A stretch of 47,641 nucleotides of DNA from Lachnospiraceae bacterium UBA3762. Lineage in GTDB: Bacteria > Bacillota > Clostridia > Lachnospirales > Lachnospiraceae. Each line of letters starts with the position of its first letter. Position 1 is the stretch's first letter. A program made the translations under genes and the position numbers. The notes under the pieces were generated by a model, which was not told the origin of the DNA, did no database searches, and worked only from the letters and a program-made list of their open reading frames with translations. The stretch spans positions 1-47,641 of the forward strand of contig DFGA01000025.1 of assembly GCA_002371615.1 (NCBI GenBank). Direction: 5' to 3'. Of this stretch, positions 33,620 to 41,467 are shown piece by piece.

Positions 33620-34006
33620 TTATTTCTCATCCAGCACGATTGTAATGTGGCTCATACGCTTCTCGATACGATACGCACGGCCCTGTGCACGAGGCTGAAC
33701 TCTCTTCATTGTGGGGCCTTTGTTTGCATAGCACTCTGCAATGTAGAGGTTGTCACGGTTCATACCGTTGTTGTTCTCGGCATTAGCAATCGCTGATTCC
33801 AATAATTTTTTGATTAATGATGACGCATATCTGGGATTGTAGGTCAGAATACCAAGTGCAGTTGTAACGTCCTTTCCTCTGATGGCGTCGAGTACAAAAC
33901 ATGCTTTAGAAACAGATACTCTAGCGTAAGATAGCTTAGCAGAGGGTCTGGTATCCTTATTTGCATTTCTTTCTCTTTTGATCTGGGATCTATGTCCTTT
34001 TGCCAT
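33620..34006 (-). CDS. rplV: 50S ribosomal protein L22
   Basis: A 128-residue L22 whose extended hairpin (about residues 85-110, KGPTMKRVQPRAQGRAYRIE) lines the exit tunnel. The N-terminus, AKLSYARVSVSKACFVLDAI, is typical. It is in standard order after rpsS. Confidence 0.98.
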   Translation of the reverse strand: MAKGHRSQIKRERNANKDTRPSAKLSYARVSVSKACFVLDAIRGKDVTTALGILTYNPRYASSLIKKLLESAIANAENNNGMNRDNLYIAECYANKGPTMKRVQPRAQGRAYRIEKRMSHITIVLDEK

Positions 34007-34037
34007 TTGGATGTACCTCCTTTCAAACTATCCTATC

Positions 34038-34319
34038 TTACTTAACCTTTGATTTCTTCTCGTCTTTGCCGTGTCCTCTGTAAGTTCTGGTACTAACGAA
34101 CTCGCCGAGCTTGTGTCCTACCATGTCTTCCGTGATGTATACGGGAACATGCTTTCTTCCGTCATGAACCGCGATCGTGTGACCTACAAAAGAAGGGAAG
34201 ATCGTGGAACGACGTGACCAGGTTTTGATTACCTGTTTATTGTTTGACTCATTCATGGCGTCTACTTTCTTAAGTAAACTCTCATCAGCGAACGGGCCTT
34301 TCTTTAATGATCTTGCCAT
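34038..34319 (-). CDS. rpsS: 30S ribosomal protein S19
   Basis: A 93-residue S19 (MARSLKKGPFADESLLKKVD, TWSRRSTIFPSFVGHTIAVH, GHKLGEFVSTRTYRGH). It contacts S13 in the 30S head. Confidence 0.98.
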   Translation of the reverse strand: MARSLKKGPFADESLLKKVDAMNESNNKQVIKTWSRRSTIFPSFVGHTIAVHDGRKHVPVYITEDMVGHKLGEFVSTRTYRGHGKDEKKSKVK

Positions 34320-34333
34320 TTTATTTCCTCCTG

Positions 34334-35176
34334 CTATTTGATCGTGCTGCCGTCACGGCGTCTTACGATAAGCTTGTTTGATCTGTTGTTCTTCTTTCTC
34401 GTCTTAAGACCGAGAGCAGGTTTACCCCAAGGTGTGCAAGGACCGGGACGACCGATACTTGTTCTGCCTTCACCACCGCCATGCGGATGGTCGTTAGGGT
34501 TCATGACCGAACCGCGGACCGTAGGTCTGATGCCCATGTGACGCTTACGTCCTGCCTTACCGATGTTGATAAGGTTGTGATCCCCGTTTCCTACAACACC
34601 GATTGATGCTCTTGCGATGATGGGAACCATTCTCATCTCTCCGGAAGGAAGTCGAAGTGTTGCATACTTTCCTTCTTTTGCCATAAGCTGTGCTCCGCCT
34701 CCGGCACTGCGGACAAGCTGTCCGCCCTTTCCGGGATAAAGCTCAATGTTGTGGATCATTGTACCTACAGGGATCTCGGTAAGAGGTAAGCAGTTACCTA
34801 CTCTGATCTCGGCCTCAGGGCCGTTCATAACCTTCATTCCGTCGGTTAAGCCTTCAGGTGCAAGGATATATGCTTTCTCACCGTCTGCGTAGCAGATAAG
34901 GGCAATATTAGCCGATCTGTTGGGATCGTATTCGATTCCGATTACAGTTGCGGGTATACCGTCCTTCTGCCTCTTGAAATCGATGATCCTGTATTTTCTT
35001 CTGTTGCCGCCTCCTCTGTGGCGAACTGTTATCTTTCCCTGGTTGTTACGTCCTGAATTCTTCTTAAGAGAAGTAACAAGTGACTTTTCCGGCTCAGACT
35101 TTGTTATCTCAGCAAAATCAGAGCATGTCATCTGTCTTCTGGACGGTGTATATGGGTTATACTTTTTGATTCCCAT
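34334..35176 (-). CDS. rplB: 50S ribosomal protein L2
   Basis: A 280-residue L2 needed for the peptidyl-transferase centre. Blocks are GRNNQGKITVRHRGGGNRRK, AGGGAQLMAKEGKYATLRLP and the signature VMNPNDHPHGGGEGRTSIGR, which holds the conserved His. It is of standard length. Confidence 0.98.
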   Translation of the reverse strand: MGIKKYNPYTPSRRQMTCSDFAEITKSEPEKSLVTSLKKNSGRNNQGKITVRHRGGGNRRKYRIIDFKRQKDGIPATVIGIEYDPNRSANIALICYADGEKAYILAPEGLTDGMKVMNGPEAEIRVGNCLPLTEIPVGTMIHNIELYPGKGGQLVRSAGGGAQLMAKEGKYATLRLPSGEMRMVPIIARASIGVVGNGDHNLINIGKAGRKRHMGIRPTVRGSVMNPNDHPHGGGEGRTSIGRPGPCTPWGKPALGLKTRKKNNRSNKLIVRRRDGSTIK

Positions 35177-35231
35177 GATTTTGTCTCCTTTTTAAATAAT
35201 TATCAGGTATTTATCCTATAAATTCAGCAAA

Positions 35232-35531
35232 TTAAAGCCCTGTAAACAGCTCAATATCTTTGCTGTCCTCGGTAAGTGTTACGATCGCTTTCTTGGACTT
35301 GGCTGTTCTTCCGAATACCATTCCGCGTCTTTTCTTCTTGCCGTCAAGATTCATTGTATTGACGGATCTTACCTTTGTTCCGTCAAACATTTTTTCAACA
35401 GCTTCCTTGATCATTGTTTTGTTTGCTTCAGGGTGTACAAGAAACGTGTACTTCTTTTCACCCATACCTGCCATACTCTTCTCGGTAACTACAGGCTTTA
35501 AGATCACGTCATAGTAGTTGATTGCTGCCAT
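35232..35531 (-). CDS. rplW: 50S ribosomal protein L23
   Basis: A 99-residue L23 at the exit tunnel, the docking site for trigger factor and SRP (YYDVILKPVVTEKSMAGM, HPEANKTMIKEAVEKMF). Its ATG overlaps the rplD stop by one base (TAATG). Confidence 0.98.
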   Translation of the reverse strand: MAAINYYDVILKPVVTEKSMAGMGEKKYTFLVHPEANKTMIKEAVEKMFDGTKVRSVNTMNLDGKKKRRGMVFGRTAKSKKAIVTLTEDSKDIELFTGL

Positions 35532-36151
35532 TATGCGTACACCTCCTCAATCTTGGCTACGGCATCCTTTGTTGCAATGACCGTAGAGTACTTCATTATG
35601 TCATAGGTGTTGATCGTATTGATGGAAGCCGTGATAACTCCGGGAATGTTTCTCGCAGAGAGGATCACGTTCTGATCATCATCCGCCAATATTACAACTG
35701 CCTTTGAAACCTTAAGGTTGTTAAGAACCTGTGCAAACTGCTTGGTCTTTATCTCATCAAGCTTAAGTTCGTCAAGTACAAAGAACTTTTCCTCCTGAAC
35801 GCGGGATGAAAGTGCGCTCTTAAGAGCCGCTCTCTTTTCCTTCTTGTTAAGCTTGAATGAATATTCTCTCGGTACCGGCGCGAATACAACTCCGCCGCCT
35901 GTCCACTGGGGTGATCTTGTTGAACCCTGTCTTGCATGACCGGTTCCTTTCTGTCTCCAGGGCTTTCTTCCGCCTCCGGATACCTCACCGCGTGTCTTGG
36001 CTTTCTGTGTGCCCTGACGATTGTTGGCAAGCTGTTGTACTACAGCCATATGAACAAGATGTTCGTTGACCGGAGCGCCGAATACGGCATCGGAAAGTTC
36101 CATCTTGCCGACTTCCTTGCCTTCCATATTGTAAACAGATACGTTAGCCAT
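35531..36151 (-). CDS. rplD: 50S ribosomal protein L4
   Basis: A 206-residue L4. The start is placed at 36151 (MANVSVYNMEGKEV), the usual N-terminus; upstream codons cover the GGAGG. The tunnel-reaching loop (KTRGEVSGGGRKPWRQKGTG, ARQGSTRSPQW) is intact. The enterobacterial L4-dependent S10 leader regulation is not expected in this group. Confidence 0.97.
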   Translation of the reverse strand: MANVSVYNMEGKEVGKMELSDAVFGAPVNEHLVHMAVVQQLANNRQGTQKAKTRGEVSGGGRKPWRQKGTGHARQGSTRSPQWTGGGVVFAPVPREYSFKLNKKEKRAALKSALSSRVQEEKFFVLDELKLDEIKTKQFAQVLNNLKVSKAVVILADDDQNVILSARNIPGVITASINTINTYDIMKYSTVIATKDAVAKIEEVYA

Positions 36152-36182
36152 CTGTATGTTCCTCCTTTCCACAGGTCCTTAC

Positions 36183-36866
36183 TTATTTAGCGACCTTTAC
36201 ACTCTCTTTAACAGTAATCAATGCCTTCTTCGGTCCGGGAACAGCTCCCTTAACAAGCAGCAGGTTCTTGTCTGCATCAACGCGGACAACTTCAAGATTC
36301 TGAACCGTTACTTTAACGCCGCCCATCTGACCGGGCATTCCTTTTCCTTTGAATACTCTTGAAGGTGAGGAACATGCACCGTTTGAACCCTGATGACGAT
36401 GGAATTTTGAACCGTGCTTCATGGGTCCTCTGTGCTGACCGAGTCGCTTGATCGTACCCTGGAATCCTTTTCCCTTTGAGATCGCAGATGCATCAATCTT
36501 GTCACCTACTTCAAAGATGTCAGCTTTAATCTCCTGAGCTACCTGATATTCATCACTGTTTTCGAAGCGGAACTCTCTTACAAATCTCTTCGAAGAAACT
36601 CCTGCTTTATCGAAGTGACCTTTGAGGGGCTTGTTAACACCGTTTCTGTGAACGATCTCTTTCTTGCCCTTAGCATCCTTGTTTACAATGCGGTCCTTCT
36701 TATCAATGAAGCCTACCTGAACTGCCTTGTAACCATCATTTTCTTCTGTCTTAACCTGTGTAACCACGCACGGACCTGCCTCAAGCACGGTTACCGGAAT
36801 GAGTGCTCCGTCTTCATCGAAGATCTGAGTCATTCCGACTTTTGTTGCCAAAATAGCTTTCTTCAT
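36183..36866 (-). CDS. rplC: 50S ribosomal protein L3
   Basis: A 227-residue L3 (MKKAILATKVGMTQIFDEDG, ISKGKGFQGTIKRLGQHRGP, GMPGQMGGVKVTVQNLEVVR). The start at 36866 follows AAGGAGGCAAAA; the longer frame to 36995 is translated from the structured repeat in the 146-base gap after rpsJ and is not real coding. Confidence 0.97.
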   Translation of the reverse strand: MKKAILATKVGMTQIFDEDGALIPVTVLEAGPCVVTQVKTEENDGYKAVQVGFIDKKDRIVNKDAKGKKEIVHRNGVNKPLKGHFDKAGVSSKRFVREFRFENSDEYQVAQEIKADIFEVGDKIDASAISKGKGFQGTIKRLGQHRGPMKHGSKFHRHQGSNGACSSPSRVFKGKGMPGQMGGVKVTVQNLEVVRVDADKNLLLVKGAVPGPKKALITVKESVKVAK

Positions 36867-36898
36867 TTTTGCCTCCTTCATAATGTTCAGCGGAATAT

Positions 36899-36980
36899 GC
36901 TGTAAGGAGGGATCCCACGCAGTGGGAAGATTCCTTACTGCACGGCGAGCCCCCATCGACGAAGTCGATTTTAATGGCGA
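36899..36980 (-). repeat. Structured intergenic repeat, copy B (rpsJ-rplC gap)
   Basis: Read on the minus strand, it aligns along its length with 37457-37542: CGCCATTAAAATCGAC, a TTC-loop hairpin (ATCGAC/GTCGAT), GGGGGCTC, then GTAAGGA...TCCTTAC enclosing CCCAC/GTGGG. Its orientation is opposite to copy A. Confidence 0.8.
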
Positions 36981-37012
36981 GCCTCCTTTGCACATTCATA
37001 AACGCTGAGGTT

Positions 37013-37330
37013 CTATTTGTTCTTCATTTTAATGTCGATATAAACACCTGCAGGCATCTCAAGCCTTGACAGCGAATCTACCGTCTTCTGGGTAGGTGTG
37101 AGAATATCGATCAGACGCTTATGCGTCCTCTGCTCGAACTGTTCACGGCTGTCCTTATACTTATGAACGGCACGGATGATCGTAACTACTTCCTTTTTAG
37201 TAGGAAGAGGTACCGGCCCTGAAACCTCGGATCCGTTCTTCTTGACAGTTTCGATGATCTTCTTTGCTGCGTCATCAATGAGGACATGATCATATGCCTT
37301 CAATGTGATTCTCATTACCTGTGTTGCCAT
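37013..37330 (-). CDS. rpsJ: 30S ribosomal protein S10
   Basis: A 105-residue S10, first gene of the ribosomal run (MRITLKAYDHVLIDDAAKKI, SGPVPLPTKKEVVTIIRAVH, DSREQFEQRTHKRLIDI). I set the start at 37330 (MATQVMRITLK), preceded by AAGGAGGCGAC; the longer frame to 37450 is leader sequence. The promoter lies 330 bases upstream, leaving an unusually long leader. Confidence 0.97.
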   Translation of the reverse strand: MATQVMRITLKAYDHVLIDDAAKKIIETVKKNGSEVSGPVPLPTKKEVVTIIRAVHKYKDSREQFEQRTHKRLIDILTPTQKTVDSLSRLEMPAGVYIDIKMKNK

Positions 37331-37456
37331 AAAAAAAGTCGCCTCCTTTTCGCACTTTGTAGAGATAAGTGAGACAAGCGGTGACTGTACACTCTCCCGT
37401 GTGTGTCCTAAATCTTCTCGGACTGCACGGCTACTTTTCCTTTTTAACAAGGACGG

Positions 37457-37542
37457 TCGCCCATTAAGAATCGCCTACGGCGATGGGGGCTCCCGGTGTA
37501 GCAAGGCATCCTCCCACTTCGTGGGTCCCTCCTTGCAACATA
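37457..37542 (+). repeat. Structured intergenic repeat, copy A (rpsJ leader)
   Basis: CGCCCATTAAGAATCGCC is followed by hairpin ATCGCC/GGCGAT, GGGGGCTCC, then a long-range stem GCAAGG...CCTTGC (37501-37536) that encloses CCCAC-TTC-GTGGG. It matches copies B and C in sequence and in fold. It lies within the transcribed rpsJ leader. Confidence 0.8.
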
Positions 37543-37663
37543 GTGTCCAGTGACTTGTCGCCAGTTTTCTAACTTGACATTCGCTCCGCCGAATTATCTG
37601 TGCCCTTGTACAAGAGCCTTTAGTAACCTCGGGTTCACAGCTATCAATGTCACAGCAATGACG

Positions 37664-37692
37664 AGTATACAACAGCAATTTTGTCATTTCAA
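37664..37692 (-). promoter_or_regulatory. rpsJ (S10 operon) promoter
   Basis: Minus strand: TTGAAA (37687-37692), a 17-base spacer and TATACT (37664-37669), a near-consensus sigma-A promoter. The predicted transcript starts near 37657 and has a leader of about 325 bases before rpsJ. Confidence 0.75.
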
Positions 37693-37796
37693 GAACTTTT
37701 TTCCCGGATTTGATATGATTTTATCAAAAAATTGTATTTTTTTAGATACAATGGTGTTGGCACCACCACAGACCACAATATATTGGAAATAACAGC

Positions 37797-37825
37797 TTGA
37801 CAGACCTGGCTATCTGTATTATTGT
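37797..37825 (+). promoter_or_regulatory. Promoter of the GntR-ABC operon
   Basis: TTGACA (37797-37802), a 17-base spacer and TATTGT (37820-37825), about 80 bases before the GntR start. Confidence 0.65.
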
Positions 37826-37830
37826 TCTAT

Positions 37831-37850
37831 TGTATTAGTGTGTTAATACA
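37831..37850 (+). promoter_or_regulatory. Putative GntR/YtrA operator
   Basis: TGTATTA-GTGTGT-TAATACA is a perfect 7-bp inverted repeat with a six-base spacer, just downstream of the -10 box. That is where an autorepressor encoded by the next gene would block transcription. Confidence 0.55.
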
Positions 37851-37905
37851 GTAATGTTAACAACAACACACTAAGATTCTTACTTATTAAGAGAGGAGAA
37901 CATCA

Positions 37906-38274
37906 ATGTCATGGAATCTGGATTCTGATCGCCCGGTTTTTGTTCAGATAATTGAACATATGGAGCTGGACATCGTATCCGGGACGCTTCCTCCCGGAGC
38001 CAAAGTTCCGAGTGTAAGGGAACTTGCATCGGAAGCTGCGGTAAACCCGAATACGATGCAGAGAGCATTAAGCGAAATGGAGCGCAGGGGGCTGATGCAT
38101 ACCGAGCGAACGAGCGGACGGTATGTTACCGAAGACGAGGCCACAATAGAAGCTCTTAAGAAAAACATTGCCTACGGCGGAGTTAACAGTTTCCTTTCGC
38201 AAATGAGAAAAATCGGGCTTGGCAAAGAAGAAATATTGGAACTTATCAGGGAAAACTATGAGGAGGGATCATGA
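37906..38274 (+). CDS. GntR family (YtrA-type) transcriptional regulator
   Basis: A 122-residue regulator. The winged helix-turn-helix spans residues 10-75 (PVFVQIIEHMELDIVSGTLP, VPSVRELASEAAVNPNTMQR, GLMHTERTSGRYV). A short helical dimerisation tail follows in place of a large ligand domain, as in the YtrA subfamily, which usually represses its own ABC transporter operon in response to cell-envelope stress. The stop overlaps the start of the ATPase gene (ATGA). AGAGGAG precedes the ATG. Confidence 0.93.
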   Translation: MSWNLDSDRPVFVQIIEHMELDIVSGTLPPGAKVPSVRELASEAAVNPNTMQRALSEMERRGLMHTERTSGRYVTEDEATIEALKKNIAYGGVNSFLSQMRKIGLGKEEILELIRENYEEGS

Positions 38275-38969
38275 GTTCATTATTAAAAGTAAACTCGCTT
38301 ACAAAGAAATACGGTAATATTACAGCACTCAACAATCTTAGCTTTGAACTTGAGAGCGGACATATCACGGGGCTTCTCGGACCTAACGGAAGCGGCAAAA
38401 CGACTCTTATCAAAATAATATGCGGTCTTCTGGTGCCAACCGCCGGTGAAGTTACCGTAAAAGGAAATCCAATCGGAGTTGAAAGCAAAAAAATAATATC
38501 TTATCTGCCCGACACTACTTACCTGAGCAAATCCGCATCGGTTGAAGGAACTATCAACTATTTCAAAGATTTTTATGAGGACTTTGATACTTCCCGTGCA
38601 TACGATATGCTGGGGAAGCTCGGTATTGATCCTCGCGCAAAACTAAGAACCCTGTCAAAGGGCACGAAAGAAAAAGTCCAGCTTATTCTTGTTATGAGCC
38701 GCAGAGCTGACCTGTATATACTCGACGAGCCTATAGCGGGGGTAGATCCGGCTGCAAGAGACTACATACTGGATACGATAATCACCAACTATGACGAAAA
38801 CGCCTCTATACTCATATCGACTCATCTGATATCGGATATCGAAAACATTCTGGACGAGGTAATCTTTCTCAAGCAGGGGAATCTGGTCCGCCAATCTTCA
38901 GTCGATGAGATCAGAAGCAGTGAGGGCAAATCGGTAGACGGTTTATTCAGGGAGGTGTTCAAATGTTAG
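38271..38969 (+). CDS. ABC transporter ATP-binding protein (YtrB-like)
   Basis: A 232-residue ATPase. Walker A is GPNGSGKTT, the signature is the divergent LSKGTKEKVQ, Walker B is LYILDEPIAGVDPAARD and the H-loop is LISTHLISDIE. The LSKG signature is typical of small export-type ATPases linked to YtrA/GntR regulators. It overlaps both the regulator (ATGA) and the permease (7 bases), so the three genes are one coupled unit. The substrate is unknown; antibiotic or envelope-stress response is the usual context. Confidence 0.93.
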   Translation: MSSLLKVNSLTKKYGNITALNNLSFELESGHITGLLGPNGSGKTTLIKIICGLLVPTAGEVTVKGNPIGVESKKIISYLPDTTYLSKSASVEGTINYFKDFYEDFDTSRAYDMLGKLGIDPRAKLRTLSKGTKEKVQLILVMSRRADLYILDEPIAGVDPAARDYILDTIITNYDENASILISTHLISDIENILDEVIFLKQGNLVRQSSVDEIRSSEGKSVDGLFREVFKC

Positions 38970-39778
38970 GAAAACTTGTAAAGCATGATTTTATCGCTAC
39001 TTGGAAATTGCCTGCCGCATTAGACGTGCTGGTGATCGCGCTTGGAATAATGACTGGATTAATGATACAGTTAATCCCTCATGTAGAGGACTCGATGGGC
39101 ATAGGTATTTTCATGCTCTCATTTATAGGTGTATTCTACATAGGTATCATTGCTGCCAATGTCGTTACTATAATACTTATTGTCATGAGATATTACAGGA
39201 ACCTTTATACACCCGAAGGATATCTGACATTCACTCTGCCTGTCAAAACGGACATGATCGTCCATTCAAAAGTCATTACCGGAACTGTGTGGATGTTTCT
39301 GTCCTATATCTGTACGGTCATATCTATCCTGATAGCCGGATCAGGTTTTATCAGGGCATTTGATGTTCCGGGTAATGAGCTCCGTGAATTCTTAAGAGAA
39401 GTTTTCACCCTGTTCGGAGCAAACAGTCCGGGATTTATAGTTGTCATCGTGCTTACATTTCTGATAACGCCTGCTGCCTCAACACTGTGTATGTATTTCT
39501 GTGTAAGTATCGGACAGCTTTGGCACAGTCACAAGATACTTGGTACGGTGCTTTGTATTATCGGTATCTATATCATTAATCAGATATTTTCACAGGTGTC
39601 ATTCTTTGCATCAGGATTCTGGGGAATCATGACAAACCCCGGTGCAGACATCGATGCCTCCTTCGGCGGAATCTACCTGCGGATGCTTATCATATTACTG
39701 ATCTTCACAATGATTGAAAGTGCGATTTATTATGCGGTATGTCTTATCATCAACAGGAATAAAGTCAACCTCGACTGA
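38963..39778 (+). CDS. ABC transporter permease
   Basis: A 271-residue membrane protein with six predicted helices (for example LDVLVIALGIMTGLMIQLIP, IIAANVVTIILIVMRYY, GFIVVIVLTFLITPAA, and a final MLIILLIFTMIESAIYYAVC). The RYYRNLYTPEGYLTFTLPV block after helix 2 is typical of this ABC-2-like permease group. It is the membrane partner of the preceding ATPase, and the operon ends at the hairpin 39811-39838. Confidence 0.85.
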   Translation: MLGKLVKHDFIATWKLPAALDVLVIALGIMTGLMIQLIPHVEDSMGIGIFMLSFIGVFYIGIIAANVVTIILIVMRYYRNLYTPEGYLTFTLPVKTDMIVHSKVITGTVWMFLSYICTVISILIAGSGFIRAFDVPGNELREFLREVFTLFGANSPGFIVVIVLTFLITPAASTLCMYFCVSIGQLWHSHKILGTVLCIIGIYIINQIFSQVSFFASGFWGIMTNPGADIDASFGGIYLRMLIILLIFTMIESAIYYAVCLIINRNKVNLD

Positions 39779-39810
39779 TACATGAGATAAACCATATTAT
39801 AAGGTACAAA

Positions 39811-39838
39811 AAATGCAGCGGAACATTCCGCTGCATTT
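39811..39838. terminator. Bidirectional terminator between the permease gene and putP
   Basis: AAATGCAGCGGAA and TTCCGCTGCATTT form a near-perfect stem. Leftward it is followed by six T (for putP), rightward by TTTATATTT (for the ABC operon). Both genes end toward it. Confidence 0.85.
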
Positions 39839-39865
39839 ATATTTCCAAAACTTAGCCGGTTCCCA

Positions 39866-41395
39866 TTAACCCTCAGCCTTAACCTCATCAAATTCCTTCG
39901 TGATCTCCTCGGAAGGCGCTTTTGTGCAAAGAGACGCAACAACTATCGAAATTAAGCTTACGAAAAATCCCGGAGCCAGGGAATACAGTCCTGTGACAGA
40001 GCCTATTGTGGAGCCTGACATAAGAGGTATGTAATCCCATATGATTATTGTAAGTGCGCCTGTAATAATTCCGGCGAATGCACCGTAGAAGTTTGTTCTT
40101 CTCCAGAAGAGTGAGCATAGTACCAAAGGCCCGAACGCTGCTCCGAATCCTGCCCATGCATCCGATACAAGCTTCATGACCGAGCTGTCCGGATTCCATG
40201 CAATTACAAGTGCGATAACGGCAACTATGATCGTAGCGAGACGGCCCACATTCAGGACTTTTGATTCATCAGCATCTTTTCTGACTATACCCTTGTAAAT
40301 ATCCTCCGATACTGCGGATGACGCAACAAGCAACTGGGAATCAGCGGTTGACATTATGGCTGCAAGGATAGCAGCTATGAACAGCCCTGCAAGCAGTGCC
40401 ACATTCATATCCTGAGTAAATACTTTCTTAATCATCTCAATGAAAACTTTCTCCGAATCCTCAAGTACTCCTTCGCTTGCTGCAAGGTATGCTCTTCCGA
40501 GTACACCGATAAAGCAGGCAAAGCCAAGGCCCAGAATTACCCAGAGTATAGCGATCGATTTGGATTTCTTCAGCTCCTGTTTGTCTTTGATCGCCATAAA
40601 TCTTACGAGAATATGAGGCATTCCGAAATATCCGAGGCCCCATGCAAGGGATGAGATGATCGAAACCGCAGAAATATTGGTTCCGTTCTCCATTACCGGA
40701 TTAAGGAACGTAGATGAATCAACTCCGGTAGAAGCAAGATTTGCTCCGAAGTTTGACGGTCCCATGATCGCAAAAGCTATAAGCGGAACAGCAAGTACCG
40801 CAACAAGCATGAGCAGACCCTGGATAAAGTCGGTAGTACATACGGCAAGAAATCCTCCCATAAATGTATATACAAGAATAACTACCGCAACTATGATCAA
40901 AGCCAGATGATAATCAACCCCGAATACCGAATTGAAAAGTTTGCCACCCGATGCAAATGCCGAAGCTGTATAAACCACAAAGAAAAGAACTATTACAGCC
41001 GATGATGTGCCGAGCAAAATCTTCTTATCATCCCTGTAACGGTTAACGAAGAACTCCGGCAGAGTAAGGGAATTGTTTGCGTGAATCGTATATTTACGAA
41101 GGGGACCCGCAATAAACAACCAATTGGCAATAGTTCCGAGCGTTAGTCCGATTCCTATCCATACCTGCCCTGTTCCCATTGCATAAATGCTTCCGGGAAG
41201 CCCCATAAGCATCCACCCGCTCATATCGGATGCTCCAGCGGAAAGAGCGGCAACAAAGCCGTTAAGTGAACGGCCTCCAAGGAAATAATCCTCTGAATTG
41301 TTGTTCCTTCTCATAAACATCGCACCGATAAAAATCATAAGCAGCAGATATACCGCTATCGCGATCATGATCCAGATCATTGAAGATGTAGTCAT
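39866..41395 (-). CDS. putP: Sodium/proline symporter
   Basis: A 509-residue sodium:solute symporter family protein with about 13 helices. Typical PutP blocks are EDYFLGGRSLNGFVAALSAG, ASDMSGWMLMGLPG, TLPEFFVNRY, GGFLAVCTTDFIQGLLM and ILAAIMSTADSQLLVASSAV. It imports proline with sodium. GGAGGAATAATT precedes the ATG. A TATAAT box (41459-41464) and the shared leader motif (41421-41440) lie upstream. Confidence 0.95.
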   Translation of the reverse strand: MTTSSMIWIMIAIAVYLLLMIFIGAMFMRRNNNSEDYFLGGRSLNGFVAALSAGASDMSGWMLMGLPGSIYAMGTGQVWIGIGLTLGTIANWLFIAGPLRKYTIHANNSLTLPEFFVNRYRDDKKILLGTSSAVIVLFFVVYTASAFASGGKLFNSVFGVDYHLALIIVAVVILVYTFMGGFLAVCTTDFIQGLLMLVAVLAVPLIAFAIMGPSNFGANLASTGVDSSTFLNPVMENGTNISAVSIISSLAWGLGYFGMPHILVRFMAIKDKQELKKSKSIAILWVILGLGFACFIGVLGRAYLAASEGVLEDSEKVFIEMIKKVFTQDMNVALLAGLFIAAILAAIMSTADSQLLVASSAVSEDIYKGIVRKDADESKVLNVGRLATIIVAVIALVIAWNPDSSVMKLVSDAWAGFGAAFGPLVLCSLFWRRTNFYGAFAGIITGALTIIIWDYIPLMSGSTIGSVTGLYSLAPGFFVSLISIVVASLCTKAPSEEITKEFDEVKAEG

Positions 41396-41420
41396 AATTA
41401 TTCCTCCTCATTCTTTTATT

Positions 41421-41440
41421 GAGAGCCACGTCATTTAGAA
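41421..41440 (-). repeat. Shared 5'-UTR motif, copy 2 (putP)
   Basis: On the minus strand TTCTAAATGACGTGGCTCTC is nearly identical to 8782-8800 and likewise sits 26 bases before a start codon and just after a TATAAT. Confidence 0.5.
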
Positions 41441-41467
41441 TCTCCTTCGCTCCCAAAGATTATATTA

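Larger units (their letters stand above)
37331..37905. other. Divergent regulatory region between rpsJ and the GntR gene
   Basis: These 575 bases hold no convincing gene. From left to right they contain the rpsJ ribosome binding site and leader, structured repeat copy A (37457-37542), further small palindromes such as CTTGTACAAG, the rpsJ promoter (37664-37692), an AT-rich spacer, and the GntR promoter (37797-37825) and operator (37831-37850). Short open frames here are explained by the repeat. Confidence 0.75.

Noticed and set aside
36867..36995. N-terminal extension of L3
   Set aside because: The extension is translated from repeat copy B; the canonical start MKKAILATKVGMTQ has a strong ribosome binding site.
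21578..37330. Many plus-strand open frames inside the ribosomal genes
   Set aside because: All lie antisense to well-conserved ribosomal genes and are rich in Ser, Leu, Phe and Thr, as expected for shadow frames.
37305..37553. Plus-strand 82-residue open frame opposite rpsJ
   Set aside because: It is antisense to rpsJ and its leader; it has no ribosome binding site and its end is repeat-derived.
37475..37687. Minus-strand 70-residue open frame in the rpsJ leader
   Set aside because: It crosses the rpsJ promoter and repeat copy A, has odd composition, and similar frames appear in the other repeat copies because of the repeat itself.
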